Origin: Nocardioides islandensis
GTDB lineage: Bacteria; Actinomycetota; Actinomycetes; Propionibacteriales; Nocardioidaceae
NCBI RefSeq assembly: GCF_015352455.1
Contig: NZ_JADKPN010000012.1
Location: 112,769-176,768 of the forward strand
Length of the DNA: 64,000 nt
Direction: 5' to 3'
Below, piece after piece: positions 32,636-40,934 of the stretch (its first letter is position 1; the number at the start of each line of letters is the position of its first letter). The translations under genes and the position numbers were made by a program. The notes under the pieces are model-generated. The model was not told the DNA's origin. It searched no databases and saw nothing but the letters and a program-made list of their open reading frames with translations.

Positions 32636-35600
32636 ATGTCAGCTAGCGCCAGGGGCAGGGTTGCCGTCCTGCTCGTCGGCGTGCTGTCCCTGTGCGGCTT
32701 GGGAGCCGCCGAGTCGTTGACGGGTAGCGCCTACGGTCTGCCCGTCGCCGCCGCGCCGGCGGCGGCGGCGACACCCGTGTTCCAGCAGGCCAACGCGCGG
32801 GAGATCACGTCCGGCACCGTGAACAGCGTGGCGTTCACGAACGCCAACACGGCCGGCAACCTGATCGTCGTCTATGCGGTGTGGGGCAACACCGGTTCGG
32901 TGACGCTGAGCGACACGGCGGGCAACACCTACGTGTCGGTCCAGGCCGCGACGACGTGGGGAAGAACGAGCAGCTGGCGGGCCCAGGTGTTCTACGCCAA
33001 GAACGTGGCCGGGGGCGCCAACACGGTGACCGGTACGTTCTCGAGCAGCGTCTCGGGGTCGTTCGGAGGGATCTACGTCCACGAGTACGCCGGCATGGAC
33101 AAGGTCAGCCCGCTGGACGTCGTCAAGTCGGCCAAGGGCACCGGCACGGCCCTGAGCAGCGGCGCCGCCGTCACGACCAACGCCAACGACCTGATCTTCG
33201 GGGCGGGCGCGACCGCTGGGGCGATCACCTCGGCCGGCGCCGCGTACAGCGTCCGCTCCACGGTGTCGGGCAACTGGACCATGGACAGGAACGTCACGAC
33301 GACGGGCAGCTACGCCGCCACGGCCACGGCCACCAGCGCCCGGTGGGTCATGCAGCTGGTGGCCTTCAAGGCGCAGGCAGGGACGGACTCCACCCCGCCC
33401 TCGACCGTGCTGACCGCGCCGACCTCTGGGTCCACCGTCTCGGGCACGATCGCGGTCTCCGCGACGGCGACCGATGACGTAGCTGTCGCGGACGTCGACT
33501 TCCTGCTCGATGGAGTCAGCATGGGCGTGGACACCACCGCGCCGTACTCGGTGCAGTGGAACACCACCACAACGTCGAACGGCCTGCACAGCCTGTCGGC
33601 GCGGGCCCGCGACTCGTCCGGCAACTTCGGCGTCACGAGCGGCGTGGTGAGCGTGATGGTGTCCAACTCGGCACCCCCACCGCCACCGTCAGGCATGGTG
33701 GCCGCCTGGAACTTCGACGAGAACGGCGGCACCACCGCCGCTGACGTCACCAGCAACGGCAACACGGCGACGCTGGTCAACGGAGCGTCATGGGTCACCG
33801 GCAAGAACGGCAGCGGCATCAAGCTCAACGGCTCCAACCAGTACCTGTCGGTCCCCAGCTCGCCCTCGATCAACATCTCCGGCAACGCCCTGGCGTTCTC
33901 GGCGTGGATCAACCCGGTGTCGTCGAGCGGTGACCGGGTGGTGTTCGCCAAGTTCTACAACGCCACGATGTCCTCGCCCTACTACCAGTACGGCCTCGAG
34001 GTGCGCGGGACGAGCAACACCCCCGTCTTCCTGATCGGCACCAGTGGCGGCATCCGCGAGGCCCCCATGGGAGCCGGCCTCACGGCTGGGGTGTGGGCGC
34101 ACCTCGCCGTGGTCTTCAACGGCTCGCTCGTGCAGTTCTACAAGAACGGCACGCTGACGAGCTCCGTCGGCCTGGCCACGAGCATCACGGCCCGGACCAG
34201 TGCGTTGTACCTGGGCGCCGACGTGTCGCCCGGCCAGTTCCTGAACGGCTCGCTCGACGACGTGCGGCTGTACGCCACGACCCTCACCGCCGCCCAGGTC
34301 CAGAGCGACATGAACACCCCGGTCGTCGGGTCCGTCGACCCGGGGGCGCCGACGGTGTCCATCACCAGCCCGGCGAACGACGCCCAGGTGAGCGGCATGA
34401 CCACGGTCCAGGCGGACGCCGACGACGACGTCGGCGTGGCAGGCGTGCAGTTCTTCGTCGACGGCAGCGCCCTGGGGGTGGAGGACACCACGACGCCGTA
34501 CGCCGCCACCTGGGACACCCGCGCGTTCCCGAACGGCGCCCACACCGTCACCGCCCGCGCCCGCGACGCGAGCGGGCACACCACGGTGTCGCGACCGGTC
34601 AACGTGAACGTGGTGAACGGCGACTACTTCCAGAACGAGATCCTGGCCACCGGCCTGGACCTCCCGACCGCGATGAAGTTCCTGCCCGACGGCCGCATGC
34701 TCGTGGCCGAGCTGCAGGGCCGGATCAAGGTGTTCCCGCCGCCGTACACGACGGCCGACCCGGGGCTCTTCCTCCAGATCTCGACCGGTGCCTCGGGCGT
34801 GCAGCAGGGCATCTTCGACTTCGCGCTCGATCCGGGCTTCGCGACCAACCACTACTACTACGTCTTCTTCACCGCGCCGGACGGGCACGACCAGCTGTCC
34901 CGCTTCACGGCCAACGCGGCCGTCACGGGGACCGTCGCCGGCAGCGAGCTGGTGCTGTACCGGGATCCCGATGTCGCGCACGCCGAGCACCACGGCGGGG
35001 CGATCAACTTCGCCAACGACGGCAAGCTGCTGCTGACCACCGGCGAGCACTTCGACTCGGCCCTGTCGCAGGACCTGTCCAGCCCGCGCGGCAAGATCCT
35101 GCGGTTCAACCCGGACGGCACCGTCCCCACGGACAACCCCTTCTACGACGGCACCGGCCCGCACTACGACGCGATCTGGGCGCTGGGCCTGCGCAACCCG
35201 TACCGGGCCTACTACGACGCGCCCACCGGACGGCTGTTCATCGGTGACGTGGGCGGCAACGACCCGCCGACATCCCAGGAAGAGGTGGACCTCGGGGTCC
35301 GGGGCGCCAACTACGGCTGGCCGAACTACGAGGGCGCCTGCACGGGGTCCTGCACGAGCCCGCTCTACTCCTACGCGCACAACGGCCGTGACGCCTCGGT
35401 GACCGGCGGGTTCGTCTACCACGGCACCCAGTTCCCGGTCGGCATGCGGGGCAACTACTTCTTCGCCGACTACGCCCAGAACTGGATCCGGCGGATGACG
35501 TTCGACGCCAACGGCGCCATGACGGGCGTCTTCAACTTCGAGCCCGCGGACGGCACCTTGGACGGACCGACGGGTGACATCGTCTACCTCACCGAGGGTC

Positions 35601-37165
35601 CAGACGGGGCGCTGTACTACATCGACCTCGGCTACTCGGACGTCACCGGCACGTTCGGCGTCAGCAAGGTACGGCGGATCCGCTACCAGCAGTCCAACCA
35701 GGCGCCGATCGCCGTCGCGGGTGCCACGCCGACGTCCGGACCGGTCCCGCTGGCCGTCTCGTTCTCGAGCGCCGGGTCGAACGACCCCGAGGGCCAGCCG
35801 ATCACCTACGTCTGGGACTTCGGTGACGGCACCACCTCCCCGGCGGCAAATCCCACGCACACCTACGCGGCGGCCGGCGTCTACACGGTGCGGCTCACGG
35901 TGTCGGACGGCGCCAACAGCACGTTCGCGCCTCCCATCACGGTGACGGTGGGCAGCCCTCCCCAGGCAACGATCGTCGGGCCCGCCGACGGCAGCACGTT
36001 CAGGGCCGGCCAGGTCATCAGCTTCACCGGGGAGGGCACCGACCCCGACGACGGCACCCTGCCGGCCAGCGCCTTCGGCTGGAGCATCGACTTCCTGCAC
36101 GACGGGCACGTGCACCCGGTCCAGACCCTGGTCGGCGTGAATGACGGCTCGTTCACCATCCCCACCAGCGGCCACGACTTCAGCGGGAACACCCGGTACC
36201 GCATCAGCCTGACCGTGACCGACTCCAACGGCCTGACCGACACCGAGTCGGTCGTGGTGTGGCCGGAGAAGGTGAACCTGACGTTCAGCACGACGCCGGC
36301 CGCCGGGCTCACGCTCTACCTCGACGGGATCGCCAAGACCGCGCCGTTCACCTACGACACCCTGATCGGGTTCGCCCACACGATCGAGGCCCGCGACCAG
36401 ACGGTCGGGGGCAACAACTACACCTTCAGCGCGTGGTCCGACGGCGGCGCCAGGACCCACACCGTGACGGTCCCAGCCACGGCGCAGTCCTACACCGCCA
36501 CCTACACCGCGACACCGGCTGCACCCCCCGGGCTGGCCGCCGCGTGGGGGTTCAACGAGGTCTCGGGCGCCACCGCCACCGACGCGTCGGGCAACAGCAA
36601 CACCGCGACCCTGCTCAACGGCCTCGGACGGGTGGCCGGGAAGTACGGCAACGGCCTGAGCTTCGACGGCACCAACGACTACCTGACCGCTGCCAACAGC
36701 ACGTCCCTCAACGTCTCTGGCACCGCGCTGACGCTGTCGATGTGGCTCAAGCCTGCGGGAGGCAGCGGTGACCAGGTGCTGGTGGGCAAGCACTGGAACA
36801 CCGGCATGACCTCGCCGTACTACCAGTACGGCCTGGAGCTGCAGTCCGGTGGCACCAGACCGGTCTTCATGGTCGGTACCACGGGTGGGGTGCTGGCGGC
36901 GACCATGGGCAGCACCCTCCCGACCACCCAGTGGAGCCACCTGGCCGTCACCTTCGACGGCACGACGGTGCGGTTCTACGTGAACGGCACGCTGGTGGGC
37001 TCGCAGGGCCTCGGCGCCTCGATCACCGCGAGAGCCAACCCGCTCCGCATCGGCGCGGACGCCAACACCAGCCAGTTCTACAAGGGTCTGCTGGACGACG
37101 TCCGCATCTACACCCGCACCCAGAGCGTGGCCGACATCCAGGCGGACATGAACACGGGGCTCTAG
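32636..37165 (+). CDS. Large secreted multidomain exoprotein: LamG, sugar-dehydrogenase beta-propeller, PKD, LamG
   Basis: A 1509-residue secreted protein. Signal peptide about 1-45. Approximate order: N-terminal beta domain (50-245), bacterial Ig-like repeat (252-342), LamG/concanavalin-like domain (353-561), second Ig-like repeat (568-660), glucose/sorbosone-dehydrogenase-type propeller (662-1018; GLDLPTAMKFLPDGRMLVAE, HHGGAINFANDGKLLLTTG, ALGLRNPYR), PKD domain (1021-1105; YVWDFGDGTTS), a further beta region, and a second LamG (1299-1509). The two LamG domains share SPYYQYGLE and LDDVR, indicating internal duplication. Probably binds or oxidises extracellular sugars or polysaccharide. Start ATG 32636 is the one directly before the signal peptide. 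Confidence 0.85.
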   Translation: MSASARGRVAVLLVGVLSLCGLGAAESLTGSAYGLPVAAAPAAAATPVFQQANAREITSGTVNSVAFTNANTAGNLIVVYAVWGNTGSVTLSDTAGNTYVSVQAATTWGRTSSWRAQVFYAKNVAGGANTVTGTFSSSVSGSFGGIYVHEYAGMDKVSPLDVVKSAKGTGTALSSGAAVTTNANDLIFGAGATAGAITSAGAAYSVRSTVSGNWTMDRNVTTTGSYAATATATSARWVMQLVAFKAQAGTDSTPPSTVLTAPTSGSTVSGTIAVSATATDDVAVADVDFLLDGVSMGVDTTAPYSVQWNTTTTSNGLHSLSARARDSSGNFGVTSGVVSVMVSNSAPPPPPSGMVAAWNFDENGGTTAADVTSNGNTATLVNGASWVTGKNGSGIKLNGSNQYLSVPSSPSINISGNALAFSAWINPVSSSGDRVVFAKFYNATMSSPYYQYGLEVRGTSNTPVFLIGTSGGIREAPMGAGLTAGVWAHLAVVFNGSLVQFYKNGTLTSSVGLATSITARTSALYLGADVSPGQFLNGSLDDVRLYATTLTAAQVQSDMNTPVVGSVDPGAPTVSITSPANDAQVSGMTTVQADADDDVGVAGVQFFVDGSALGVEDTTTPYAATWDTRAFPNGAHTVTARARDASGHTTVSRPVNVNVVNGDYFQNEILATGLDLPTAMKFLPDGRMLVAELQGRIKVFPPPYTTADPGLFLQISTGASGVQQGIFDFALDPGFATNHYYYVFFTAPDGHDQLSRFTANAAVTGTVAGSELVLYRDPDVAHAEHHGGAINFANDGKLLLTTGEHFDSALSQDLSSPRGKILRFNPDGTVPTDNPFYDGTGPHYDAIWALGLRNPYRAYYDAPTGRLFIGDVGGNDPPTSQEEVDLGVRGANYGWPNYEGACTGSCTSPLYSYAHNGRDASVTGGFVYHGTQFPVGMRGNYFFADYAQNWIRRMTFDANGAMTGVFNFEPADGTLDGPTGDIVYLTEGPDGALYYIDLGYSDVTGTFGVSKVRRIRYQQSNQAPIAVAGATPTSGPVPLAVSFSSAGSNDPEGQPITYVWDFGDGTTSPAANPTHTYAAAGVYTVRLTVSDGANSTFAPPITVTVGSPPQATIVGPADGSTFRAGQVISFTGEGTDPDDGTLPASAFGWSIDFLHDGHVHPVQTLVGVNDGSFTIPTSGHDFSGNTRYRISLTVTDSNGLTDTESVVVWPEKVNLTFSTTPAAGLTLYLDGIAKTAPFTYDTLIGFAHTIEARDQTVGGNNYTFSAWSDGGARTHTVTVPATAQSYTATYTATPAAPPGLAAAWGFNEVSGATATDASGNSNTATLLNGLGRVAGKYGNGLSFDGTNDYLTAANSTSLNVSGTALTLSMWLKPAGGSGDQVLVGKHWNTGMTSPYYQYGLELQSGGTRPVFMVGTTGGVLAATMGSTLPTTQWSHLAVTFDGTTVRFYVNGTLVGSQGLGASITARANPLRIGADANTSQFYKGLLDDVRIYTRTQSVADIQADMNTGL

Positions 37166-37172
37166 CAGCCCC

Positions 37173-37754
37173 CTAGGACTCCTCCGCCTCGCCGACCAGC
37201 ACCACCTGGCCCGAGGACGTCTGGTCGCCGTCCGCGACCTCCTGGGTGATCGTCATCGTCGAGAACGCGCTGGGGGGCACGCCCGCCCAGAGCGTGACCT
37301 CACGGCCGTCGTTGAACGTGCCGATCGGGACCAGGAGTCCGCTGTCGTCCTTGAGCCAGGCCTCGTAGAACTCGCCGTCCTCGCGTCGGGGCAGTCCGGT
37401 GGCGTGCAGGCGGATGTCCCACCCGCTCGGGGTCTTGGTCATGGTCACGTCGCCGGTGGCGTCTGGGGCGAGCTCGGTGCCGCTCAGCGATGCTGCGAAC
37501 TGGACCGGGTCGTCGCGAGTCAGCTGGACGCCGACGGTCACGCCCACGGCCAGGAGAACAGTGGCGGCGACGCCGACGAGGGCCAGGCGGAGACGGCGGC
37601 GCCGAGTGAGGGCACCGGACTCGGCGGCGACGGCTGCCACCACGGCCTCTTGCAGGTGGGCGGGCGGCTCCATCCAGACGGCCTCGTCGGCGAGGACGTG
37701 GTCGATCCGCTCGATCTCGGCGCGCTCCGCCGGGGTCAGGTCGGAGTCATCCAT
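37173..37754 (-). CDS. Anti-sigma factor (RskA-like)
   Basis: A 193-residue protein: short N-terminal cytosolic sigma-binding region (about 1-50), one membrane helix (LRLALVGVAATVLLAVGVTV, about 55-74) and an extracytoplasmic anti-sigma-K-factor C-terminal domain (about 85-190; YEAWLKDDSGLLVPIGTF, VTLWAGVPPSAFSTMTITQE). Overlaps the sigma gene by 8 bp, so it is the cognate antagonist. It lacks the classic HxxxCxxC zinc motif, as RskA does. Confidence 0.88.
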   Translation of the reverse strand: MDDSDLTPAERAEIERIDHVLADEAVWMEPPAHLQEAVVAAVAAESGALTRRRRLRLALVGVAATVLLAVGVTVGVQLTRDDPVQFAASLSGTELAPDATGDVTMTKTPSGWDIRLHATGLPRREDGEFYEAWLKDDSGLLVPIGTFNDGREVTLWAGVPPSAFSTMTITQEVADGDQTSSGQVVLVGEAEES

Positions 37755-38349
37755 CTGAACCCCCTTCCGGCCGGACCGACGGGGACGAGTCTCCCGGGTC
37801 GGCGCGCAGGTGGGCGAGCAGACCCGCGAGGCGACGGTGGGCCCGGAACGTCCGGGACTTCACGGTGCCCAGGGGGATCTCGAGCTCGCGGGCGATCTCG
37901 GCGTGGCTGAGCTCGTCGAAGTGCTGCATGCGGATGAGGTCGCGGTCGGCGCTCGGGAGCTCGTCGAGCGCCCGACGTACCTCGGCCACGTCCTCGAGCT
38001 GGTCGAGCGACGGAGGCAGGGTGATGAGTGCTGGGTCATCCGCGGTGTCGACGTCGACGAGGTGGCGGTGCTTGCGCTCGCGCCGGTAGAAGTCGATGGC
38101 GACGCGCTTGGCGATCGTGGTGATCCACGCACCGAGGGGCCGGTTCGGGTCGTACGACGAGGCGCCGCGCCAGGCCTGCACGAACGTCTGCTGGGTGGCG
38201 TCCTCGGCGAGGCCGGTGTCGCCCAGGACCCGGTAGGCGACGGAGAAGACCAGCCGTCCGTAGGTCTGGTAGAGGACGCGGACCGAGTCCGCGTCACCGG
38301 ATGCGAACCGCGACGCCAGCTCGGCGTCGTCCATGGCCACGGTCGTCAC
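37747..38349 (-). CDS. ECF RNA polymerase sigma factor
   Basis: A 200-residue sigma-70 family ECF factor. Region 2 lies at about 12-85 (FASGDADSVRVLYQTYGRLV, WITTIAKRVAIDFYRR) and region 4 at about 130-185 (LPSADRDLIRMQHFDELSHA, EIARELEIPLGTVKSRTFRA). GTG 38349 (MTTVAMDD...) and ATG 38334 are both possible starts; I prefer 38349 because GGTGGG stands before it. It is probably autoregulated through the promoter at 38438-38465 and held by the anti-sigma gene it overlaps. Confidence 0.9.
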   Translation of the reverse strand: MTTVAMDDAELASRFASGDADSVRVLYQTYGRLVFSVAYRVLGDTGLAEDATQQTFVQAWRGASSYDPNRPLGAWITTIAKRVAIDFYRRERKHRHLVDVDTADDPALITLPPSLDQLEDVAEVRRALDELPSADRDLIRMQHFDELSHAEIARELEIPLGTVKSRTFRAHRRLAGLLAHLRADPGDSSPSVRPEGGSDG

Positions 38350-38437
38350 GCTAGCCCACCGTTCTGCGCGTGACCCGTCGGCTTCCGAGCGCGCGGGAGC
38401 CGATGTGCGCGAAGCCGGGCTGAGTCCCACAGGCCTG

Positions 38438-38465
38438 CTTACGCGGCCGGTCGCCGATCGGTTCC
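38438..38465 (-). promoter_or_regulatory. ECF-type promoter for the sigma/anti-sigma operon
   Basis: On the minus strand GGAACC (complement of 38460-38465), a 16-nt spacer and CGTAAG (complement of 38438-38443) match the usual ECF pattern GGAAC-N16/17-CGT. It lies about 90 bp before the sigma start. Its -35 box is one half of a perfect palindrome (38460-38474) whose other half is the -35 of the divergent promoter. Confidence 0.6.
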
Positions 38466-38468
38466 CGG

Positions 38469-38496
38469 GGAACCGGCAGCGGTGTGCCGCCGTAGA
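38469..38496 (+). promoter_or_regulatory. ECF-type promoter for the RTX-repeat gene
   Basis: GGAACC (38469-38474), a 16-nt spacer and CGTAGA (38491-38496) repeat exactly the spacing and nearly the -10 of the divergent sigma promoter. Transcription would start near 38503, about 40 nt before the ATG at 38544. Two matched boxes with equal spacing in opposite directions are unlikely to be chance. Confidence 0.6.
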
Positions 38497-38543
38497 GGGG
38501 CCAGCGGTCGGCAGGGGCCGACCATCAGACGAGAGAGCAGAAC

Positions 38544-39569
38544 ATGAGAATCCAGAACAGGGCCGCAGCTGCGGCCGCGGCGACCGCGATCGCGGCGACC
38601 GCGACGTTGGCCGGCGTACCGGCCCAGGCGGTGCCCGCGGGTGCGGGTGCGAGTGTCGTCGGCGACGTTCTCACGGTCACCGGCACGAACGCAGGCGACG
38701 CGATCAGCATCGACTTCTCCCCGCTCGACTCCGTGGTCGTGGACCTGGGCGGCGGCAACGGGACGCGACGCTTCGCTGCGGGCACGTTTCACTCGGCGGG
38801 CGTGGACCTGCGCAACGGCGACGACCAGCTCCGCACGGTCAGCGGAGGCGTGCTGGCCGACGTACCGATGACGGTGACGGCCGGCAACGGCGACGACGTC
38901 GTCGCGACCGGCGCGGGCGGCGACCTCCTGGACGGCGGGAACGGCGACGACCTCCTCCTCGGCGGAGCGGGCACGGACCGGCTCGTCGGCGCGAACGGGT
39001 CGGACGTCGTCAACGGCCAGGTCGGCACCGACGTCGAGGTGCTCGGGAACGGCGACGACACCGCCGCCTGGAACCCCGGCGAGGGCAACGACGCCGTCGA
39101 CGGAGGCCTCGGCCGCGACACCCTGGCCTTCAACGGCTCCAACGGGGACGAGCAGATGTCCCTGTCGGCGAACGGCCGGAGCGCGGTCTTCCTGCGCGCC
39201 CAGGGCACCATCCGGATGGACCTCGACGGCGTCGAGCGGCTGGACCTCGCGACGTTCGGCGGCGTGGACACCGTGACCATCGGCGACCTGAGCGGTACCG
39301 AGGTCACGACGGCCGACATCGACCTCGCCGGCACGAACGGCGCCGCGGACACGCGCGACGACACCGTGCTGGTGACCGGTACGGCGGGGTCCGACGCGGT
39401 CGGCGTCTCGGCCGACGGCGATGCGGTGGCCGTCGACGGGCTGCCCGCCCGGACCAGCGTCAGCGGCGGCGACCCGACCGACGTGCTCCGCGTCGACACG
39501 TCCGGCGGCGACGACCAGGTCGCGGTCAGCGACCAGGCCCGGGCGCTGCTGGACATCCAGGTCTCGTGA
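38544..39569 (+). CDS. Secreted RTX-type calcium-binding repeat protein (1)
   Basis: A 341-residue exported protein: Ala-rich signal peptide (cleavage after about residue 29, AQA), then beta-roll repeats. GGxGxD-type nonapeptides cluster at about 115-195 (GNGDDVVATGAGGDLLDGG, GNGDDLLLGGAGTDRLVG, NGDDTAAW). The rest is beta-rich and acidic. It needs extracellular calcium to fold, by analogy. It is alone on its transcript and faces the ECF operon; the matched divergent promoters suggest it is a direct target of that sigma factor. Confidence 0.82.
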   Translation: MRIQNRAAAAAAATAIAATATLAGVPAQAVPAGAGASVVGDVLTVTGTNAGDAISIDFSPLDSVVVDLGGGNGTRRFAAGTFHSAGVDLRNGDDQLRTVSGGVLADVPMTVTAGNGDDVVATGAGGDLLDGGNGDDLLLGGAGTDRLVGANGSDVVNGQVGTDVEVLGNGDDTAAWNPGEGNDAVDGGLGRDTLAFNGSNGDEQMSLSANGRSAVFLRAQGTIRMDLDGVERLDLATFGGVDTVTIGDLSGTEVTTADIDLAGTNGAADTRDDTVLVTGTAGSDAVGVSADGDAVAVDGLPARTSVSGGDPTDVLRVDTSGGDDQVAVSDQARALLDIQVS

Positions 39570-39634
39570 CCGGCCTCCGGCCTGCCTCGACCGGAGAAGC
39601 AACCACCACCACACCACCACCAAGGAGATCCACC

Positions 39635-40030
39635 ATGTTCCCCGGCATCACCCACATCGCCGTCACCGTCAGCGACCTGGCCCGCAGCACCGCTTGGTAC
39701 GCCGACCTGTTCGGCAGCGCTCCGGTCCTCGACGAGGACGTCGAGGCCGGCGCCTTCCACCACACCGTCTTCGCGCTCGGCGGCGGCCACCTCTTCGGCC
39801 TGCACGAGCACGTCGCACCAGGTGCGGCGCCGTTCGACGAGCGCAGCCCCGGCCTCGACCACGTCTCGTTCGCGTGCGAGGACCGGGCCGAGCTCGAGAA
39901 GTGGAGCGTCCGCCTCGACGAGCTCGGCGTCGCCCGAGGCGAGATCGTCGACGCGCACTACGGGTCGGGCCTGTCGTTCCGGGACCCGGACGGCATCGCG
40001 CTGGAGCTCTTCGCTCCGCCCGCGGCCTGA
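39635..40030 (+). CDS. VOC/glyoxalase-family protein
   Basis: A 131-residue vicinal-oxygen-chelate protein with two beta-alpha-beta-beta-beta modules: GITHIAVTVSDLARSTAWYA (4-23), GLDHVSFACEDRAEL (about 73-87) and the terminal FRDPDGIALELFAP. Metal-ligand positions His 8 (THIAV), His 76 and Glu 126 (ALELF) are kept, so an enzymatic or metal-dependent resistance role is possible. ATG 39635 has AAGGAG 7 nt upstream. It lies 65 bp after the RTX gene and may be cotranscribed. Confidence 0.85.
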   Translation: MFPGITHIAVTVSDLARSTAWYADLFGSAPVLDEDVEAGAFHHTVFALGGGHLFGLHEHVAPGAAPFDERSPGLDHVSFACEDRAELEKWSVRLDELGVARGEIVDAHYGSGLSFRDPDGIALELFAPPAA

Positions 40031-40067
40031 CCCACCGCGGCCGCGTCATTCGGGGGGAGACGCGGTC

Positions 40068-40097
40068 AGGGGCGGCGTCCGTCAGGGCGCCGCCCCT
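40068..40097. terminator. Stem-loop between convergent genes
   Basis: AGGGGCGGCG (40068-40077) and CGCCGCCCCT (40088-40097) form a perfect 10-bp GC-rich stem with a 10-nt loop between the VOC stop (40030) and the lipocalin-like stop (40104). No T-run follows, but such stems act as terminators in actinobacteria. Confidence 0.6.
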
Positions 40098-40103
40098 CGG
40101 GCT

Positions 40104-40934
40104 TCAGTCGCGGAACTCCAGGGCACCCCGGAGGCGCCGGCCGTCCGCGACGACGTCCGCGGCCAGCGACTGGCGGATGCCCTCCCCGAGGTCCGCGAAG
40201 CTCTCGTCGGCCGCCTGGCAGTCCACGTCGGCGGCGAACCGGCGAGGCCGCCAGGCGCGCACCCGTGCCGCACCCGGGGCGCCGGGGGTGCTGCGCACGA
40301 GACCGTTCAAGGGCATCACCGCCAGCACCGGGCGCCCCGCGGGAGGCTCGCCGGAGCGCCAGAAGTAGCCGCAGGTGACCGCGAGCGGGGTTCCCCAGAT
40401 GCGGCTGCTCAGCACGGTCGACTCCAGCCGGGGCTCCGTCGCCTCCCCGGTGACCGACACCCAGGTCCAGCGGCGGGGCAGCGCCCGACCCCAGTAGTGG
40501 CTCACCATCCCCGGGCGTGACTCCAGCGTCCAGGTGCGACCACCGATGCTGATCGAGCCCGTGAAGCGTGCCGTCGGACGGCTCACGAGCTGCATGTCGA
40601 AGGGACGGAGCCAGGACAGGGCCGGGGGCAGCGGCCGGATCCGGTCCGGCCCGAGGTCGACGTCGAGGGACCAGGCGATCTCCCCGACCCACCCTCGGGT
40701 GGTCGACGCGCCGAGGTGGCTCTCCCCCGCCCGGATGCCCTGCGCGTCGGCGGACCAGGTGTCGCTGAAGGCTCGCTCCACACCGGCGACGTCGCCGACA
40801 CGGGACGCCACGCGTGTCTCCGCCCGGTGCTCACCGCGACGCACGATCAGGTCGACCAGGAACGACAGGTCCCCGCTGTCGGTCCGGAAGAACCAGTACT
40901 CCAGCGGCGCGCCACGGGCCGCCAGGTCATCCAC
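40104..40934 (-). CDS. Lipocalin/CrtC-like beta-barrel hypothetical protein
   Basis: A 276-residue cytosolic protein without signal peptide. The pattern of strands ending in Trp/Tyr motifs (LEYWFFRTDSGDLSFLVDLI near the start, RTWTLESRPGMVSHYWGRAL near 132-151, RRWTWVSV) resembles the tocopherol cyclase / hydroxyneurosporene synthase-like two-lipocalin fold. Function is unknown. Its ATG (40934) overlaps the end of the FAD oxidase gene by 8 bp, so the two are coexpressed and may act on the same small hydrophobic molecule. Confidence 0.5.
   Translation of the reverse strand: MDDLAARGAPLEYWFFRTDSGDLSFLVDLIVRRGEHRAETRVASRVGDVAGVERAFSDTWSADAQGIRAGESHLGASTTRGWVGEIAWSLDVDLGPDRIRPLPPALSWLRPFDMQLVSRPTARFTGSISIGGRTWTLESRPGMVSHYWGRALPRRWTWVSVTGEATEPRLESTVLSSRIWGTPLAVTCGYFWRSGEPPAGRPVLAVMPLNGLVRSTPGAPGAARVRAWRPRRFAADVDCQAADESFADLGEGIRQSLAADVVADGRRLRGALEFRD

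Noticed and set aside
33788..36940. A 1050-codon minus-strand frame opposite the large exoprotein
   Set aside because: It has no recognisable motif and is Arg/Gly/Val-rich. The plus-strand frame has clear LamG, propeller and PKD domains.
36970..37172. Terminator after the large exoprotein gene
   Set aside because: I found no convincing stem-loop in the 7-bp gap to the convergent anti-sigma gene.
40104..40934. Carotenoid biosynthesis enzyme (CrtC)
   Set aside because: The fold pattern is only loosely similar, the gene is not near any carotenoid genes, and the length is shorter than CrtC; kept as lipocalin-like hypothetical.
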